A DNA stretch of 50,658 nt from Hydrogenophaga sp. A37 (GCF_002001205.1 NZ_MUNZ01000112.1:1-50658), one strand, 5' to 3'. Shown: positions 39,209 through 50,190, numbered from the stretch's first letter. Program-made: numbers and translations. Notes: a model not told the origin generated them from the sequence alone.

Positions 39209-40423
39209 ATGGCATTCCAGCAAGGACTCTCGGGCCTGAACGCATCCAGCCGCAACCTGGACGTGATCGGCCACAACATCGCCAACGCCAACACCACGGG
39301 CATGAAGGCCTCGCGTGCCGAGTTCGGCGAGATCTACGCCAGCTCGATCAACGCGTCCGGCAGCATCAACGCCGGCATCGGCGTGCAGGTGTCCACCGTG
39401 GCGCAGCAGTTCACGCAGGGCAACATCACCGTCACCGGCAACTCCCTCGACGTGGCGATCAACGGCAACGGCTTCTACGAGCTCACCATGCCCGACGGCT
39501 CCCTGTCGTACACGCGCGCCGGCATGTTCAAGCTCAACCGCGACGGCGAGATCGTGACCAACCTCGGTGGCCAGCTCATGGGCTACCCGACCGACGTCGA
39601 CGGCGTGCGCCTGGGTTTTGAATCGGCGCCACTGACCTTGCCCACGGGTGGGCCGATCCCGGCCAGTGTGACCACGGCCATTGCTGCCGAGTTGAACCTC
39701 GACGCGCGCGCGCCGATCGCGGCCACCGCCGTGCCCCCGACACCGCTGGGCACCTACGGCACGTCCGTCATCGCCTACGACGCACAGGGCCTGGAGATTC
39801 CGGTCAGCCTGGTGTTCGACAAGATCGGCAACAACCAGTGGAACGTCTACACCGGCGTCAACGGCGCCGACCCGGCGCTGTCAACGCCGTTTGCAATGAA
39901 CTTCATGGCCGACGGCACCCTGGACCCCGCCACGGTGATTCCGCAGCTGCAGCTGGCTTCGCCCAACGACCCGGCACAGACCTTCATGGTCGATCTCGAT
40001 TTCGGCGACACCACCCAGTTCGGCGTCGACTTCGCGGTCAACAACCTCACGCAGGATGGCTACCGCCCCGGCGAACTCACCAGCCTGAGCATCAGCGAGG
40101 CCGGCGTGATCATGGCGAAGTACTCCAACGGCCAGTCGCAGGCCGCCGGCCAGATTGCCCTGGTCAACTTCCGCAACGTGCAAGGCCTGTCGCCCAGCAG
40201 CGGCGGCAACTGGAGCCAGACCTTCGCCTCGGGCGAGCCGGTGCGTGGCGCCCCCGGCGAAGGCAACATGGGCTCGCTGCGTTCCGGTGCGCTGGAAGAT
40301 TCCAACGTCGATCTGACCGCCGAGCTGGTCAACATGATGACGGCGCAGCGCGCCTACCAGGCCAACGCGCAGACGATCAAGACGCAGGACCAGATCCTTT
40401 CCACCTTGCTGAACATGCGTTGA
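39209..40423 (+). CDS. flgE: Flagellar hook protein FlgE
   Basis: 404 residues. The N-terminus is LSGLNASSRNLDVIGHNIAN with the ANTTGMK block, and the middle D2-D3 domains are of normal size. The C-terminus has SGALEDSNVDLTAELVNMMT and AYQANAQTIKTQDQILSTLL. FlgE builds the hook, with length set by FliK. Confidence 0.97.
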   Translation: MAFQQGLSGLNASSRNLDVIGHNIANANTTGMKASRAEFGEIYASSINASGSINAGIGVQVSTVAQQFTQGNITVTGNSLDVAINGNGFYELTMPDGSLSYTRAGMFKLNRDGEIVTNLGGQLMGYPTDVDGVRLGFESAPLTLPTGGPIPASVTTAIAAELNLDARAPIAATAVPPTPLGTYGTSVIAYDAQGLEIPVSLVFDKIGNNQWNVYTGVNGADPALSTPFAMNFMADGTLDPATVIPQLQLASPNDPAQTFMVDLDFGDTTQFGVDFAVNNLTQDGYRPGELTSLSISEAGVIMAKYSNGQSQAAGQIALVNFRNVQGLSPSSGGNWSQTFASGEPVRGAPGEGNMGSLRSGALEDSNVDLTAELVNMMTAQRAYQANAQTIKTQDQILSTLLNMR

Positions 40424-40458
40424 ACACGCTGAGATAGACACGAGACAAGGAGCCCCGC

Positions 40459-41199
40459 ATGGACCGCATGATCTACACCGCGATGACCGGCGCCAGCGCC
40501 GCTGCCCACCGGCAGCAGCTGTTGTCGAACAACCTGGCCAATGCGTCCACGCCGGGCTTCCGAGCCGAGCTGGCCACGTTCCGCGCCGTGCCGGTGCGTG
40601 GCGACGGCACGGCCTCGCGCGTGTTCGCGCTGGAGGCCAGCGCCGGCCACCTGGAGACCGCCGGCCCGATCAACCCCACCGGCCGCAACCTCGATGTGGC
40701 CGCGCGCGGCAACGCCTGGTTTGCGGTGCAGGGGCTGGACGGCACCGAGGCCTACACACGCGGCGGCGCCCTGGAGATCAGCCCCGACGGCAGCCTGGTG
40801 AACGCGCAGGGCCTGCCCGTGCTGAGCGACGGCGGCGCGCCCATCACCGTGCCGGCCAACGCCCAGCTCGACATCGGCTCCGACGGCACCGTCGGCGCCC
40901 GTGTCGGCGACGCGGCGCCCACCAGCCTGGGCAAGCTCAAGCTCGTGACCCCCAACGACGAGAACCGCCTGCGGCGCAGCGAAGACGGCCTGTTCCGCCC
41001 GGTGCAGGGCGATGCGCTCGACGCCGACGCCAACGCGCGCGTGCAGAGCGGCGCGCTCGAAGGCAGCAACGTCAACCCCATCGAGGCCATGGTCGGAATG
41101 ATCGCGGTCTCACGCCAGTTCGAGATGCAGATGCGCATGCTGCAGAACGGTGAAACCAACGACAAGACCGCATCGCAGCTGCTCAACATGAACGGCTGA
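40459..41199 (+). CDS. flgF: Flagellar proximal rod protein FlgF
   Basis: 246 residues, starting [20 protein letters not shown] with [20 protein letters not shown], the rod-protein N-terminus. The C-terminus has [20 protein letters not shown] and [13 protein letters not shown]. FlgF is a minor rod protein. It lies 35 bp after flgE and 23 bp before flgG. Confidence 0.96.
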   Translation: MDRMIYTAMTGASAAAHRQQLLSNNLANASTPGFRAELATFRAVPVRGDGTASRVFALEASAGHLETAGPINPTGRNLDVAARGNAWFAVQGLDGTEAYTRGGALEISPDGSLVNAQGLPVLSDGGAPITVPANAQLDIGSDGTVGARVGDAAPTSLGKLKLVTPNDENRLRRSEDGLFRPVQGDALDADANARVQSGALEGSNVNPIEAMVGMIAVSRQFEMQMRMLQNGETNDKTASQLLNMNG

Positions 41200-41222
41200 T
41201 TCCCCCTTTCCAGGAGCACACC

Positions 41223-42005
41223 ATGATCAATTCCCTGTGGATTTCCAAGACCGGCATGCAGGCCCAGCAGACGCAGCTGGACGTGATCTCGAACAACATG
41301 GCCAACGTGTCCACGAACGGCTTCAAGCGCGCCAGCGCCGTGTTCGAAGACCTCATGTACCAGAACCTGCGCCAGGTCGGCGGCGCCGACACCGAACAGA
41401 ACAACCTGCCCACCGGCCTGCAGATCGGCCTGGGCGTGCGCACCGTGGCCACCTCGCGCTCGTTCAGCCAGGGCAGCCTGCAGCAGTCGGGCAACCAGCT
41501 CGATCTCGCCGTGAACGGCCAGGGCTTCCTGCAGGTCGCGTTGCCCGACGGCACCACCGGCTACACCCGCGACGGCAGCCTGCAGGTCGATGCCCAGGGC
41601 CGCCTCGTTACCTCCAGCGGCCTGGCCCTGGCCGGCGACATCACCATCCCCGCCGAGGCGCAGAGCGTCACCGTGGGCAGCGACGGTGTGGTCACGGTGA
41701 AGATGCCGGGCAACGCCACACCGCAGCAGGTGGGCAACATCGAGCTCGCCAGCTTCATCAACCCGGCTGGCCTGGAGCCCAAGGGGCAAAACCTTTACAC
41801 CGAGACCGTCGCCTCGGGCAACCCGGTGAACGGCGCCCCGGGCACCGCCGGCCTGGGCAACCTGATGCAGGGGTACGTGGAAACCTCCAACGTCAACGTG
41901 GTGCAGGAGCTGGTGACCATGATCCAGACCCAGCGCGCCTACGAGATGAATTCGAAGGCGATCCAGACGTCCGACCAGATGCTGCAAAGGCTGGCGCAGC
42001 TGTGA
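41223..42005 (+). CDS. flgG: Flagellar distal rod protein FlgG
   Basis: 260 residues, with [20 protein letters not shown] and [20 protein letters not shown] at the N-terminus and a C-terminus containing [20 protein letters not shown] and [20 protein letters not shown]. These are textbook FlgG sequences. FlgG forms the distal rod through the P and L rings. Confidence 0.98.
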   Translation: MINSLWISKTGMQAQQTQLDVISNNMANVSTNGFKRASAVFEDLMYQNLRQVGGADTEQNNLPTGLQIGLGVRTVATSRSFSQGSLQQSGNQLDLAVNGQGFLQVALPDGTTGYTRDGSLQVDAQGRLVTSSGLALAGDITIPAEAQSVTVGSDGVVTVKMPGNATPQQVGNIELASFINPAGLEPKGQNLYTETVASGNPVNGAPGTAGLGNLMQGYVETSNVNVVQELVTMIQTQRAYEMNSKAIQTSDQMLQRLAQL

Positions 42006-42013
42006 GCTCGACC

Positions 42014-42691
42014 ATGAAACACCTGCTGCGCCGCTGCGCGCTCCTGCTCTCTCCCGCGCTGCTCACCGCCTGCATGACCAAGCCGGTCGACGTGGTGCCG
42101 GTCAAGCCCATCAACTTCGCGCAGGCACCGTCGCCCGCACAGACCGGCGGCAGCCTGTTCATGGCGGCGCGCTACCGGCCCGCGTTCGAGGATTCTCGTG
42201 CGCGCATGCCCGGCGACAGCCTCACGATCCAGATCACCGAGAAGGTCAGCGCCAGCCAGAAGTCGTCGTCCAACATCGACCGCTCGGGCTCGGTCTCGGG
42301 CGATGTCACGGCGATCCCGGGCATCGTGGCCAAGGAGCTGACCCGCGACCGCAACTTCAAGCTCGGCGGTGAGTCGTCCAACAAGTTCGGTGGCGCCGGC
42401 GACAACGCCAACTCCAACGACTTCTCGGGCGTCATCACCGTCACCGTGCAGGAGGTGCTGCCCAACGGCCACCTGCTCGTGGCCGGCGAAAAACAGATTG
42501 GCATCAACAGCAATGTGGACGTGATGCGCTTCTCCGGCACGGTGGACCCGCACCACATCCGACCGGGCAACACCATCTCATCGACCCAGGTCGCCAACGC
42601 CCGCATCGAGTCGCGAGGACGGGGCGCCGTGGATGAAGCGCTCTCAATAGGCTGGTTGGGACGGTTCTTTTTGAATGTTTTCCCTTTCTGA
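42014..42691 (+). CDS. flgH: Flagellar L-ring lipoprotein FlgH
   Basis: 225 residues. A signal peptide ends in the lipobox LTAC, so Cys is lipidated in the outer membrane. FlgH blocks include GSLFMAARYRPAFEDSRARM, MPGDSLTIQITEKVSASQKS and GEKQIGINSNVDVMRFSGTV, then DPHHIRPGNTISSTQVANAR. It forms the outer-membrane bushing of the rod. Confidence 0.96.
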   Translation: MKHLLRRCALLLSPALLTACMTKPVDVVPVKPINFAQAPSPAQTGGSLFMAARYRPAFEDSRARMPGDSLTIQITEKVSASQKSSSNIDRSGSVSGDVTAIPGIVAKELTRDRNFKLGGESSNKFGGAGDNANSNDFSGVITVTVQEVLPNGHLLVAGEKQIGINSNVDVMRFSGTVDPHHIRPGNTISSTQVANARIESRGRGAVDEALSIGWLGRFFLNVFPF

Positions 42692-42711
42692 CGCGGTCTA
42701 GCATCCACCTC

Positions 42712-43911
42712 ATGAACCCGAAGCTCCGCCCCATCCCTTTGCAGACCGGTTTCAGCCGCTCTCTGTTCGCGAGCCGTGAGCTGCGCGCCCTCTGGCTGAA
42801 ACGCCTGGTGGTCTGGAGCGGTCTGGCCGTGGGCCTGGTGCTGTGGCTGGGCTTCCCCGCCAACGCCCACGCGATCCGCATCAAGGAGGTCGCGGCGGTG
42901 CAGGGCGTGCGCTCCAACCAGCTGACCGGTTTCGGCCTGGTCGTGGGGCTGGACGGCACCGGCGACCAGACCACCCAGATGCCCTACACCTCGCAGGGCA
43001 TGACCAACTACCTGCAGCAGCTCGGCCTCACCCTGCCCGGCGACGCCAAGGTGCAGCTGAAGAACGTGGCGGCCGTGCTGGTCACCGCGCAGCTGCCCGC
43101 CTTCGCCCAGCCGGGCCAGATGATCGACGTCACCGTGTCGTCGATGGGCAACGCCAAGTCGCTGCGCGGCGGCACGCTGATCACCACGCCACTCAAGGGT
43201 GTGGACGGTGAAATCTACGCGCTGGCCCAAGGCAACCTGCTGGTCGGTGGCGCGGGCGCCTCGGGCGGCGGCAGCAAGGTGCAGATCAACCACCTGAGCG
43301 CGGGCCGCATCCCCAGCGGCGCGCAGGTCGAGCGCGTCGTGCCCACGGCCTTTGCGCTGGGCGACACCATCGACCTCGGGCTCAATTCCGCCGACTTCCA
43401 GACCGCGCGCCGCGTCGCGCAGGCGATCAACGAGCGCATGGGCACGGGCGTGGCCAGCGCGGTGGACGGCCGCGTGGTGCGCCTGCGCGCACCGGCCAAC
43501 ACCGACGAGCGCGTGAGCTTCCTGGCCGAGATCGAAGAGATCCCGATGGAGGCCTCGATCCCGGCCGCGCGCGTGATCATCAACACCCGCACCGGCTCCA
43601 TCGTGATGAACCAGGCCGTGACCCTCGGCCCCTGCGCCATCGCGCACGGCAACCTCTCGGTCAGCATCAGCTCGACTCCGGTGGTGAGCCAGCCCAACCC
43701 GCTCTCGCTGGGCCAGACCGTGGTCGCAGAAAAGACTGCCATCCAGATCACCCAGGACAGCGGCGCGCTGGTGAAGATGGACGCCGCGCCACAGCTCGCC
43801 GACCTGGTGCGCATGCTCAACGGCCTGGGCGCCACGCCGCAAGATCTGCTGGCGATCTTGCAAGCCATCAAAGCGGCCGGCGCCATGAACGCCGAACTCG
43901 AAGTGATCTGA
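42712..43911 (+). CDS. flgI: Flagellar P-ring protein FlgI
   Basis: 399 residues. The mature part is strongly conserved: RIKEVAAVQGVRSNQLTGFG, LVVGLDGTGDQTTQMPYTSQ and SVVSQPNPLSLGQT-type VVSQPNPLSLGQTVVAEKTA. The signal sequence is preceded by an unusually long basic segment (about 33 residues) before the hydrophobic core VVWSGLAVGLVLWLGFPANA. No Shine-Dalgarno is visible before ATG 42712, so a later start is possible. FlgI forms the periplasmic P ring with help from FlgA. Confidence 0.95.
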   Translation: MNPKLRPIPLQTGFSRSLFASRELRALWLKRLVVWSGLAVGLVLWLGFPANAHAIRIKEVAAVQGVRSNQLTGFGLVVGLDGTGDQTTQMPYTSQGMTNYLQQLGLTLPGDAKVQLKNVAAVLVTAQLPAFAQPGQMIDVTVSSMGNAKSLRGGTLITTPLKGVDGEIYALAQGNLLVGGAGASGGGSKVQINHLSAGRIPSGAQVERVVPTAFALGDTIDLGLNSADFQTARRVAQAINERMGTGVASAVDGRVVRLRAPANTDERVSFLAEIEEIPMEASIPAARVIINTRTGSIVMNQAVTLGPCAIAHGNLSVSISSTPVVSQPNPLSLGQTVVAEKTAIQITQDSGALVKMDAAPQLADLVRMLNGLGATPQDLLAILQAIKAAGAMNAELEVI

Positions 43912-43915
43912 CCCC

Positions 43916-44911
43916 ATGTCCTCGCTGCAGCCCACCACCCAAGGCCTCGCCGTCGACCCCGGCGCGCTGAACGCGTTGAAGTTCAGCGCGGGCCAAGAGG
44001 GCGAGAGTGGCAAGGCCGCGCTCAAGGGAGCGGCCAAACAGTTTGAGTCGCTGTTCATGCGCGAGCTGATCAAGAGCATGCGCGACGCGACCCAGAAATC
44101 GGGCCTGCTCGAAGGGCAGGGCAGCGACCTCGGCACCGACCTGCTCGACCAGCAACTCTCGGTGCAGCTCTCGGGCCTGCCCGGTGGTTTGAGCGAGGCC
44201 ATCGAGCGCCAGCTCAGCCGCCAGATGGCCCCCAAGGGCGCGGCCGAGGGGTCCACCCCGGCCGGCAGCGCCACCAGCACCGGAACCGGCGCTGACACCC
44301 CCGCAGAATTCAAGCCGCTGAACCGCTCGGGCCTGCGCGCCTTGCTCAAATACGCGCCCAACGCGGTACCCGTTCAGGGCTCGGCCAGCGCCGAGCCGGC
44401 GAAGGCCCTGCAGCGCAGCAACGCCAGCGCATCGGGCCCGCGCCACGTCGGCTTCGTGTCGCAACACAGCGAGGCCGCTGCCCAGGTGGCGCGCGAGTCG
44501 GGCATCCCGGCGAGCTACATGCTCGGCCAGGCCGGCCACGAAACCGGCTGGGGCCGCAGCGAGATCCGCCAGAAAGACGGCACGCCCTCGCACAACCTGT
44601 TTGGCATCAAGGCCACGTCGTCGTGGAAGGGCAAGGTTGCCGAGGTCACGACCACCGAATACGTCAACGGCGTGCCGCGCAAGACGGTCGCCAAGTTCCG
44701 CGCCTACGACTCGTACGCCGACTCCTTCCGCGACTACGCGCGCCTCATCACCAAGAGCCCGCGCTACGACAAGGCCATGGACCAGATCGGCTCGGTGCAG
44801 GGCTTCGCCAGCAGCCTGCAGCGCGCGGGCTACGCCACCGACCCGCAGTACGCCGCCAAGCTGAGCCGCGCGATCAACATGACGCTGAGTGTGCAAAGAG
44901 CACAGAGCTGA
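43916..44911 (+). CDS. flgJ: Rod-binding protein/peptidoglycan hydrolase FlgJ
   Basis: 331 residues, two domains. The rod-scaffold domain (about 30-110) has KGAAKQFESLFMRELIKSMR. A Ser/Gly/Pro linker follows. The glucosaminidase domain (about 180-325) has ESGIPASYMLGQAGHETGWG with the catalytic Glu, and HNLFGIKATSSWKGKVAEVT, FRAYDSYADSFRDYARLIT. It locally opens peptidoglycan for the rod. Domain fusion is normal for beta- and gammaproteobacteria. Confidence 0.96.
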   Translation: MSSLQPTTQGLAVDPGALNALKFSAGQEGESGKAALKGAAKQFESLFMRELIKSMRDATQKSGLLEGQGSDLGTDLLDQQLSVQLSGLPGGLSEAIERQLSRQMAPKGAAEGSTPAGSATSTGTGADTPAEFKPLNRSGLRALLKYAPNAVPVQGSASAEPAKALQRSNASASGPRHVGFVSQHSEAAAQVARESGIPASYMLGQAGHETGWGRSEIRQKDGTPSHNLFGIKATSSWKGKVAEVTTTEYVNGVPRKTVAKFRAYDSYADSFRDYARLITKSPRYDKAMDQIGSVQGFASSLQRAGYATDPQYAAKLSRAINMTLSVQRAQS

Positions 44912-44927
44912 GACCTGAAAGCCCACC

Positions 44928-46838
44928 ATGTCCAGCGCCCTCAACATCGGCACCCTTGCCCTCAACGCCAACCTGTCGGCTTTGCAGGTCATCGGGCACA
45001 ACATCGCCAACGTCAACACCGCCGGCTATTCGCGCCAGACGGTGGACATGCGCAGCTCGGGCTACCAGACGCTGGGGGGCAACTTCTACGGCCAGGGAGT
45101 CGAGCTCGGCACGGTGGCCCGCCAGCACGACGCCTACCTCACCCGCGAAGCCCAGCTGTCCAGCTCGGTGGCGTCCGCCGACAGCGAGCGCCTGGCGCGC
45201 CTGAATCAGCTGGAGAACCTGTTCCCCACCGGCGAGACCGGCCTGGGCTCGGCGATGAACGACCTGCTCAACGCCTGGTCCGACGTGGCGTCATCGCCCA
45301 CCAACCTGGCCGCGCGGGCGGTGGTGATCGGACGCGGCGAAGAGATCGCTGCGCGCCTGCGCGACACGGCCGGGCAGATGGACATCCTGGCCAGCAGCGC
45401 CCGCCAGCAGGTGGGCGACACGGTGGACACCATCAACAAGCTGGCCGGGGAAATCGGCATCCTCAACCAGAAGATCATCGAAAGCCAGGGCAACACCGGT
45501 CAACCCAACGACCTGCTCGACCAGCGCGACACCCTGATCGGCGAACTCAGCAAACTCGTTCAGGTGAGCACCGTGAGCGCCGACGACGGCAGCATGAGCG
45601 TGTTCGTCGCCGGCAGTCAGCCGCTGGTCCTGGGGACCGGCGTCGCCCGCCTGGCCGTGGTGCCCGACAGCACCGACGGCTCGCAGCAGCGCATCCACTT
45701 CCAGCTCGGCAACAACTCGACCGCGCTGCCCGTCAGCGCCCTGGGCGGTGAGCTGGGTGGCGTCATGCAGTTCATTGACGAAGACCTCAAAGAGGTCGGC
45801 AACCAGCTCGGTCGCATGGCGTTGGCGCTGAACGCGACGGTGAACGCCCAGCACCAGCTGGGTGTGGACCTGCGCGGCGACACCGGCGCCAGCTTCTTCG
45901 TGCCCGCGACCGACGCGGCCGGTCTGCCCGTGCCCACCAACACCGGCACCGCCGCCCTGCACGCCGAGGTCAGCGACCCCACCGCCCTGCGGCCTTCCGA
46001 CTACCAGGTCAACTTCACGGGCACCGGTGTCGACATCGTGCGCCTCTCCGATGGCCAGAGCACCTCCTTCGCCGGGCTCCCCGCCGACCTCGACGGTCTC
46101 AGCTTCCAGATCGACAGTGGCGCTGCCGCCAGTGGCGACAGCTTCCTCGTCAAACCCTTTGCGGCGGCCGCGCGCGACATGCAGATGGCCGTGAGCGCGG
46201 CCGACCGTCTCGCCGCGGCCAGCCCGGTGATGGTCACGCCCGGCACCGGCAACACCGGCGGCATGAGCATCGGTAGCCTCTATGCGGTGGAGCCCTCGGC
46301 CAACCTCACCGACCCGGTGACACTGACCTTCCTCGCCGACGGCAGCTTCACCGCCACGGGCCTGGGCCCGGGCAACCCGCCACCCGACAACCCGGGCCTG
46401 CCCCCGAGCTACAACTACACCCCCGGTCAGCCGCTGGTGTTCAACGGCTGGAGCCTCACGCTGCGCGGCAACCCCTCCGCCGGCGACAGCTTCGACATCA
46501 CCGCCGCATCCACCACCAACTTCGCACAGAACGCCGGCAACGCCGCCGGCCTGCTCGCGCTGCGCGACCTCGCCACCTTCGACGGCGTGTCGCTGGCCAA
46601 CGGCTACAGCGCGGTGCTGTCGGACATGGGCACGCGGGTGCAGGGCGCGCAGTTCGCCGCCAGCTACTCCGGCCAGGTGGCCTCCAGCAACGAAGCCGCA
46701 CGCGCGGCGGTGTCGGGCGTCAACCTCGACGAAGAGGCCGCGCGCCTGCTGCAGTACCAGCAGGCCTACCAGGCGGCCGCCAAATACATGCAGATCGCCC
46801 AGGGCATTTTCGACACCCTGTTGCAGACCATGCGCTGA
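44928..46838 (+). CDS. flgK: Hook-filament junction protein FlgK
   Basis: 636 residues. The N-terminus (LNIGTLALNANLSALQVIGH, NIANVNTAGYSRQTVDMRSS) and the C-terminus (AAVSGVNLDEEAARLLQYQQ, AYQAAAKYMQIAQGIFDTLL) are the conserved FlgK ends. The centre is variable. FlgK is the first junction protein and a FlgN client. It starts 16 bp after flgJ. Confidence 0.96.
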   Translation: MSSALNIGTLALNANLSALQVIGHNIANVNTAGYSRQTVDMRSSGYQTLGGNFYGQGVELGTVARQHDAYLTREAQLSSSVASADSERLARLNQLENLFPTGETGLGSAMNDLLNAWSDVASSPTNLAARAVVIGRGEEIAARLRDTAGQMDILASSARQQVGDTVDTINKLAGEIGILNQKIIESQGNTGQPNDLLDQRDTLIGELSKLVQVSTVSADDGSMSVFVAGSQPLVLGTGVARLAVVPDSTDGSQQRIHFQLGNNSTALPVSALGGELGGVMQFIDEDLKEVGNQLGRMALALNATVNAQHQLGVDLRGDTGASFFVPATDAAGLPVPTNTGTAALHAEVSDPTALRPSDYQVNFTGTGVDIVRLSDGQSTSFAGLPADLDGLSFQIDSGAAASGDSFLVKPFAAAARDMQMAVSAADRLAAASPVMVTPGTGNTGGMSIGSLYAVEPSANLTDPVTLTFLADGSFTATGLGPGNPPPDNPGLPPSYNYTPGQPLVFNGWSLTLRGNPSAGDSFDITAASTTNFAQNAGNAAGLLALRDLATFDGVSLANGYSAVLSDMGTRVQGAQFAASYSGQVASSNEAARAAVSGVNLDEEAARLLQYQQAYQAAAKYMQIAQGIFDTLLQTMR

Positions 46839-46855
46839 AGCCCCGGGAGCCCACC

Positions 46856-48079
46856 ATGAGAGTCGCCACCGCCCACGCCTACGACACCACCATCGCCCAG
46901 CTCAACAAGCGCCAGGCGGAGCTGGCCACGCAACAGGAGCGCATCTCCAGCGGCAAACGCGTCATGCGCGCCAGCGACGACCCGGTGGCGGCCGCCTTGT
47001 CTGAATCGGTGCAGACCCGGCTTTCGCGCGTGCAGACCGACCAGCGCGCACTCGATTCGTCGCGCACCAGCATCCAGCAGGCCGAGAGTGCACTGGGCGA
47101 GGCGGGCGACCTGGTCCAGAAAGTGCGCGACCTGATCATCGCGGGCGGCAACGGCGGCTACGGCCCCACCGAGCGCGCCGCCCTGGCCAAAGACATCGAG
47201 GGTCTGCGCGACCAGCTGTTTGCGGCGGCCAACCGCAAAGACAGCGCCGGGCACGGGCTCTTCGGCGGGCTCGGCGGTTCCGCCACGCCGTTCGTTCAGG
47301 AGTTCGGCAGCGGCAGCAACGAAGTGCGTTTTGACGGCCAGCGCGGCCAGCAGGCCGCTGGCGACAACCAGCTGCCGAACGCCATGGACGGCGAAGCGAT
47401 CCTGATGCGCATTCCCGCCGGCAATGGCACCTTCTCCATCGACCTGCCCGCCGGCAACACCGGCAGCCTGCGCGCCGACACCGGCCAGGTGACGAACCTC
47501 TCGGCGCTCACCGGCCACGACTACCGCATCGACTTCAGCGGCACCGCCGGCGCCATGCAATACAGCGTGACCGACGTGACCACCGGCACCCCAGTGGCCG
47601 GCCAGACCGGCGTGGCCTACAGCGCTGGCTCGCAGATCGAATTCGACGGCATGTCCTTCCGACCCAGTGGCGAGCCCCGGGCCGGCGACCAGATGGACAT
47701 CACACCGTCCGCCGCGCCGACCGACATGTTCAAGGTGATGCAGGACGCCATCGACGCCCTGAGCCTCGACACCGGCAGCAGCGGCGACGCCGCCGTGCGC
47801 ACCCACGACCTCGGCCGCGCCCTCGCCGAGCTCGACGCTGGACACGAACGCGTGCTGCTTGCCCGCGCTCAGGCCGGCGAATGGCTCAACCGCGCCGACT
47901 CCATCGACAGCCTGCTCGCAGACCGCGAGGTCGACCACACCACGGAACAGTCCCAGCTCGTCGACATCGATCTGGTCAAGGCCTATTCGCAGTACAAGAC
48001 CATGGAGATCGGCATGCAGGCGGCCCTCCAGTCCTATGCTTCCGTGCAGAAGCTCTCGCTGTTCCAGTACCTGAGCTGA
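46856..48079 (+). CDS. flgL: Hook-filament junction protein FlgL
   Basis: 407 residues. The N-terminus is flagellin-like (TTIAQLNKRQAELATQQERI, SSGKRVMRASDDPVAAALSE) and the C-terminus has VDIDLVKAYSQYKTMEIGMQ and ALQSYASVQKLSLFQYLS. FlgL connects FlgK to the filament. It is the last gene of the flgB-flgL run. Confidence 0.95.
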   Translation: MRVATAHAYDTTIAQLNKRQAELATQQERISSGKRVMRASDDPVAAALSESVQTRLSRVQTDQRALDSSRTSIQQAESALGEAGDLVQKVRDLIIAGGNGGYGPTERAALAKDIEGLRDQLFAAANRKDSAGHGLFGGLGGSATPFVQEFGSGSNEVRFDGQRGQQAAGDNQLPNAMDGEAILMRIPAGNGTFSIDLPAGNTGSLRADTGQVTNLSALTGHDYRIDFSGTAGAMQYSVTDVTTGTPVAGQTGVAYSAGSQIEFDGMSFRPSGEPRAGDQMDITPSAAPTDMFKVMQDAIDALSLDTGSSGDAAVRTHDLGRALAELDAGHERVLLARAQAGEWLNRADSIDSLLADREVDHTTEQSQLVDIDLVKAYSQYKTMEIGMQAALQSYASVQKLSLFQYLS

Positions 48080-48163
48080 CACCAGGCCTGAGCAATGAGC
48101 GCAGCGCCGGGCCGTTCCCAAGCCAGCTCGCACCGCAGTCCGCAGGACGGAGGTTAGAGACAA

Positions 48164-49408
48164 ATGACCCACACCGTCCTCGACAGCGTCGCCTTGGGCT
48201 ACCAGCCGGTCTGGAACCGGCGGCGCCGGCTCGCGGCCGTGCACCTGAGCGTGAGCCCGGTGCAGCCCGGCGCCGTCGATGCCGCCCACCTGATGCAGTT
48301 GCTCGGCGACGACTGGCCGGTGGCCGCACCCGTGCTCATCCTCTCGCTGCGCACACCCGAACTGCTGCACCAGGCGCTCGCCTGCAAGCCCGTGCCCAAC
48401 ACCTGGCTCGAAGTGCCCGCCAGCCTGTTCACCCACCCCGAGAGCCTGGCCATGCTGTCGGTGGCCATGCGAAAAGGCCATCAGTTGCTGCGCCATGCCG
48501 CGCTCGCCGAACTGCACGGCGAATTCATTGCGCCGCTGGACGTGCGCAGCCTGCTTAGCGTCGACGCCGAAGAGGCGCTCGAAGCGCTCCAGGCCCGCCC
48601 CACCGAGGCCCAGCCCGTGCCGTCCCGGCGCACGCCCATCCTGCCCGGCCACCTCTACCAGAACATCTGCAATCGCGGCCTCGCCGACCATTGCCTAGAC
48701 GAAGCCGGCGCCTGGGGGCTGCTCGGCTGGCCCGACGACGACGTGTTGCACGCCTGGCGCGCGCGGCCCATGGGCTGCGACGCCGTGGTGATCGGCATGA
48801 TCCGCCAGGCCATCACCAACGACAGCTCGCTCGACCAGCTGGAGCGCTTCGTGCGGCAAGACCCGGTCGTGTGTTACCGCCTGCTCGTGCACATCAACTC
48901 AGCCACCTACGGCGGACGCCACGAAGTGGACTCGCTGCGCCACGCGCTCATGATGCTCGGCTTCTCGGCGCTCGACCGCTGGCTCGGCGAACAACTCGCC
49001 AGCGCCAACGACGACACCGGGCTGCACCCCGTGCGCTACGCACAGGTGATGCGCTCGCGCCTCGCGCAGCACCTGCTCGAATCCGGCTCTGAAGAGGACT
49101 TGCGCGCCGAGGTCTACACCACCGCGCTCTTCGCCCAGCTCGACCGCCTGCTGCACCAGCCGCTCGGCACGCTGATCGGCCGCCTGCCGATGTCCAGCCG
49201 GGTCGCGGACGCACTGATCCACCACAGCGGCCCCTACTTCCCGCTGCTCGACATCGCCCGCGCGCAGGGCGACGTGGACAATCTGCACCTGCTGCCCGAG
49301 ATCTGCGAGCAACACGAGATGAGCCTGGAGCAGGCCAACCGCGCGCTGCTGCGCATGCTCTCCACCAGCCGCGACCACGGCCTTGGCCCGGCAAAGCAGC
49401 CCGGCTGA
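48164..49408 (+). CDS. HDOD-domain protein
   Basis: 414 residues from ATG 48164 with GGAGG upstream. The N-terminal 150 residues look like a degenerate EAL-type region ([20 protein letters not shown]) without EAL catalytic residues. Residues about 195-380 form an HDOD domain: [40 protein letters not shown] and [19 protein letters not shown] proteins act in signalling and often in motility control, but have no assured enzyme activity. It lies 84 bp after flgL and may read through with the flagellar operon. Confidence 0.85.
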   Translation: MTHTVLDSVALGYQPVWNRRRRLAAVHLSVSPVQPGAVDAAHLMQLLGDDWPVAAPVLILSLRTPELLHQALACKPVPNTWLEVPASLFTHPESLAMLSVAMRKGHQLLRHAALAELHGEFIAPLDVRSLLSVDAEEALEALQARPTEAQPVPSRRTPILPGHLYQNICNRGLADHCLDEAGAWGLLGWPDDDVLHAWRARPMGCDAVVIGMIRQAITNDSSLDQLERFVRQDPVVCYRLLVHINSATYGGRHEVDSLRHALMMLGFSALDRWLGEQLASANDDTGLHPVRYAQVMRSRLAQHLLESGSEEDLRAEVYTTALFAQLDRLLHQPLGTLIGRLPMSSRVADALIHHSGPYFPLLDIARAQGDVDNLHLLPEICEQHEMSLEQANRALLRMLSTSRDHGLGPAKQPG

Positions 49409-49437
49409 TCCATTCGGGGCGCGGCTACCATCGGGCC

Positions 49438-50190
49438 ATGGTCACCGCCCAACCCCACCACACCAGCGCCCTCGTCCTGTTTTCAGGCGGGCAAGATTCC
49501 ACCACCTGCCTCGCCCACGCGCTCGCGCGTTACCCGCGCGTCGAAACGCTGGGCTTCGACTACGGGCAGCGCCACAGCGTCGAGCTGCAGGCGCGCACCG
49601 TCGTCATCCAGAAGCTGCGTGACCAGTTCCCCGCCTGGAGCGAGCGCCTGGGCGAAGACCACCTGCTTGATCTGGCCGTGCTCGGCAAGGTCAGCGACAC
49701 CTCGCTCACCCGCGACATGGCCTTCAAGATGGAAGCCAGCGGCCTGCCCAACACCTTCGTGCCCGGCCGCAACCTGCTTTTCCTCACCCTCGCCGCCGCG
49801 CTCGCCTACCGGCGCGACATCCAGGTCATCGTCACCGGCGTCTGCGAGACCGACTTCAGCGGCTACCCCGACTGCCGCGACGACACCATGAAAGCCCTGC
49901 AGGTCGCCCTCAGCCTCGGCATGGACCACCGCTTCCTGATCGACACCCCGCTCATGTGGATCGACAAGGCCGAAACCTGGCGCATGGCCGAAGCACTGGG
50001 CGAAGCGAGCGGCGTGGCCGGCGGCGGAAAAGCCTTCGTGGACCTGATCGTGGAACACACCCACACCTGCTACTTGGGCGACCGAGAGCACCGGCAGGAT
50101 TGGGGGTATGGGTGTGGGAGCTGCCCGGCTTGTGAGCTGCGGGCTCGGGGGTGGGCGGGGTTTACCAATGCGTGTGGTGATGTGTCATGA
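49438..50190 (+). CDS. queC: 7-cyano-7-deazaguanine synthase QueC
   Basis: 250 residues. QueC turns 7-carboxy-7-deazaguanine into preQ0 in queuosine synthesis. The PP-loop is [20 protein letters not shown], and [37 protein letters not shown] and [19 protein letters not shown] follow. Zinc ligands are C211, C226, C229 and C232 in the C-terminal CGSCPAC region. It starts 29 bp after the HDOD gene and is unrelated to flagella. Confidence 0.97.
   Translation: MVTAQPHHTSALVLFSGGQDSTTCLAHALARYPRVETLGFDYGQRHSVELQARTVVIQKLRDQFPAWSERLGEDHLLDLAVLGKVSDTSLTRDMAFKMEASGLPNTFVPGRNLLFLTLAAALAYRRDIQVIVTGVCETDFSGYPDCRDDTMKALQVALSLGMDHRFLIDTPLMWIDKAETWRMAEALGEASGVAGGGKAFVDLIVEHTHTCYLGDREHRQDWGYGCGSCPACELRARGWAGFTNACGDVS

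Noticed and set aside
46766..48691. Long minus-strand frame (about 640 codons) opposite flgL and the HDOD gene
   Set aside because: Composition is typical of antisense shadow, with no ribosome site, and it conflicts with the clear flgL and HDOD genes.
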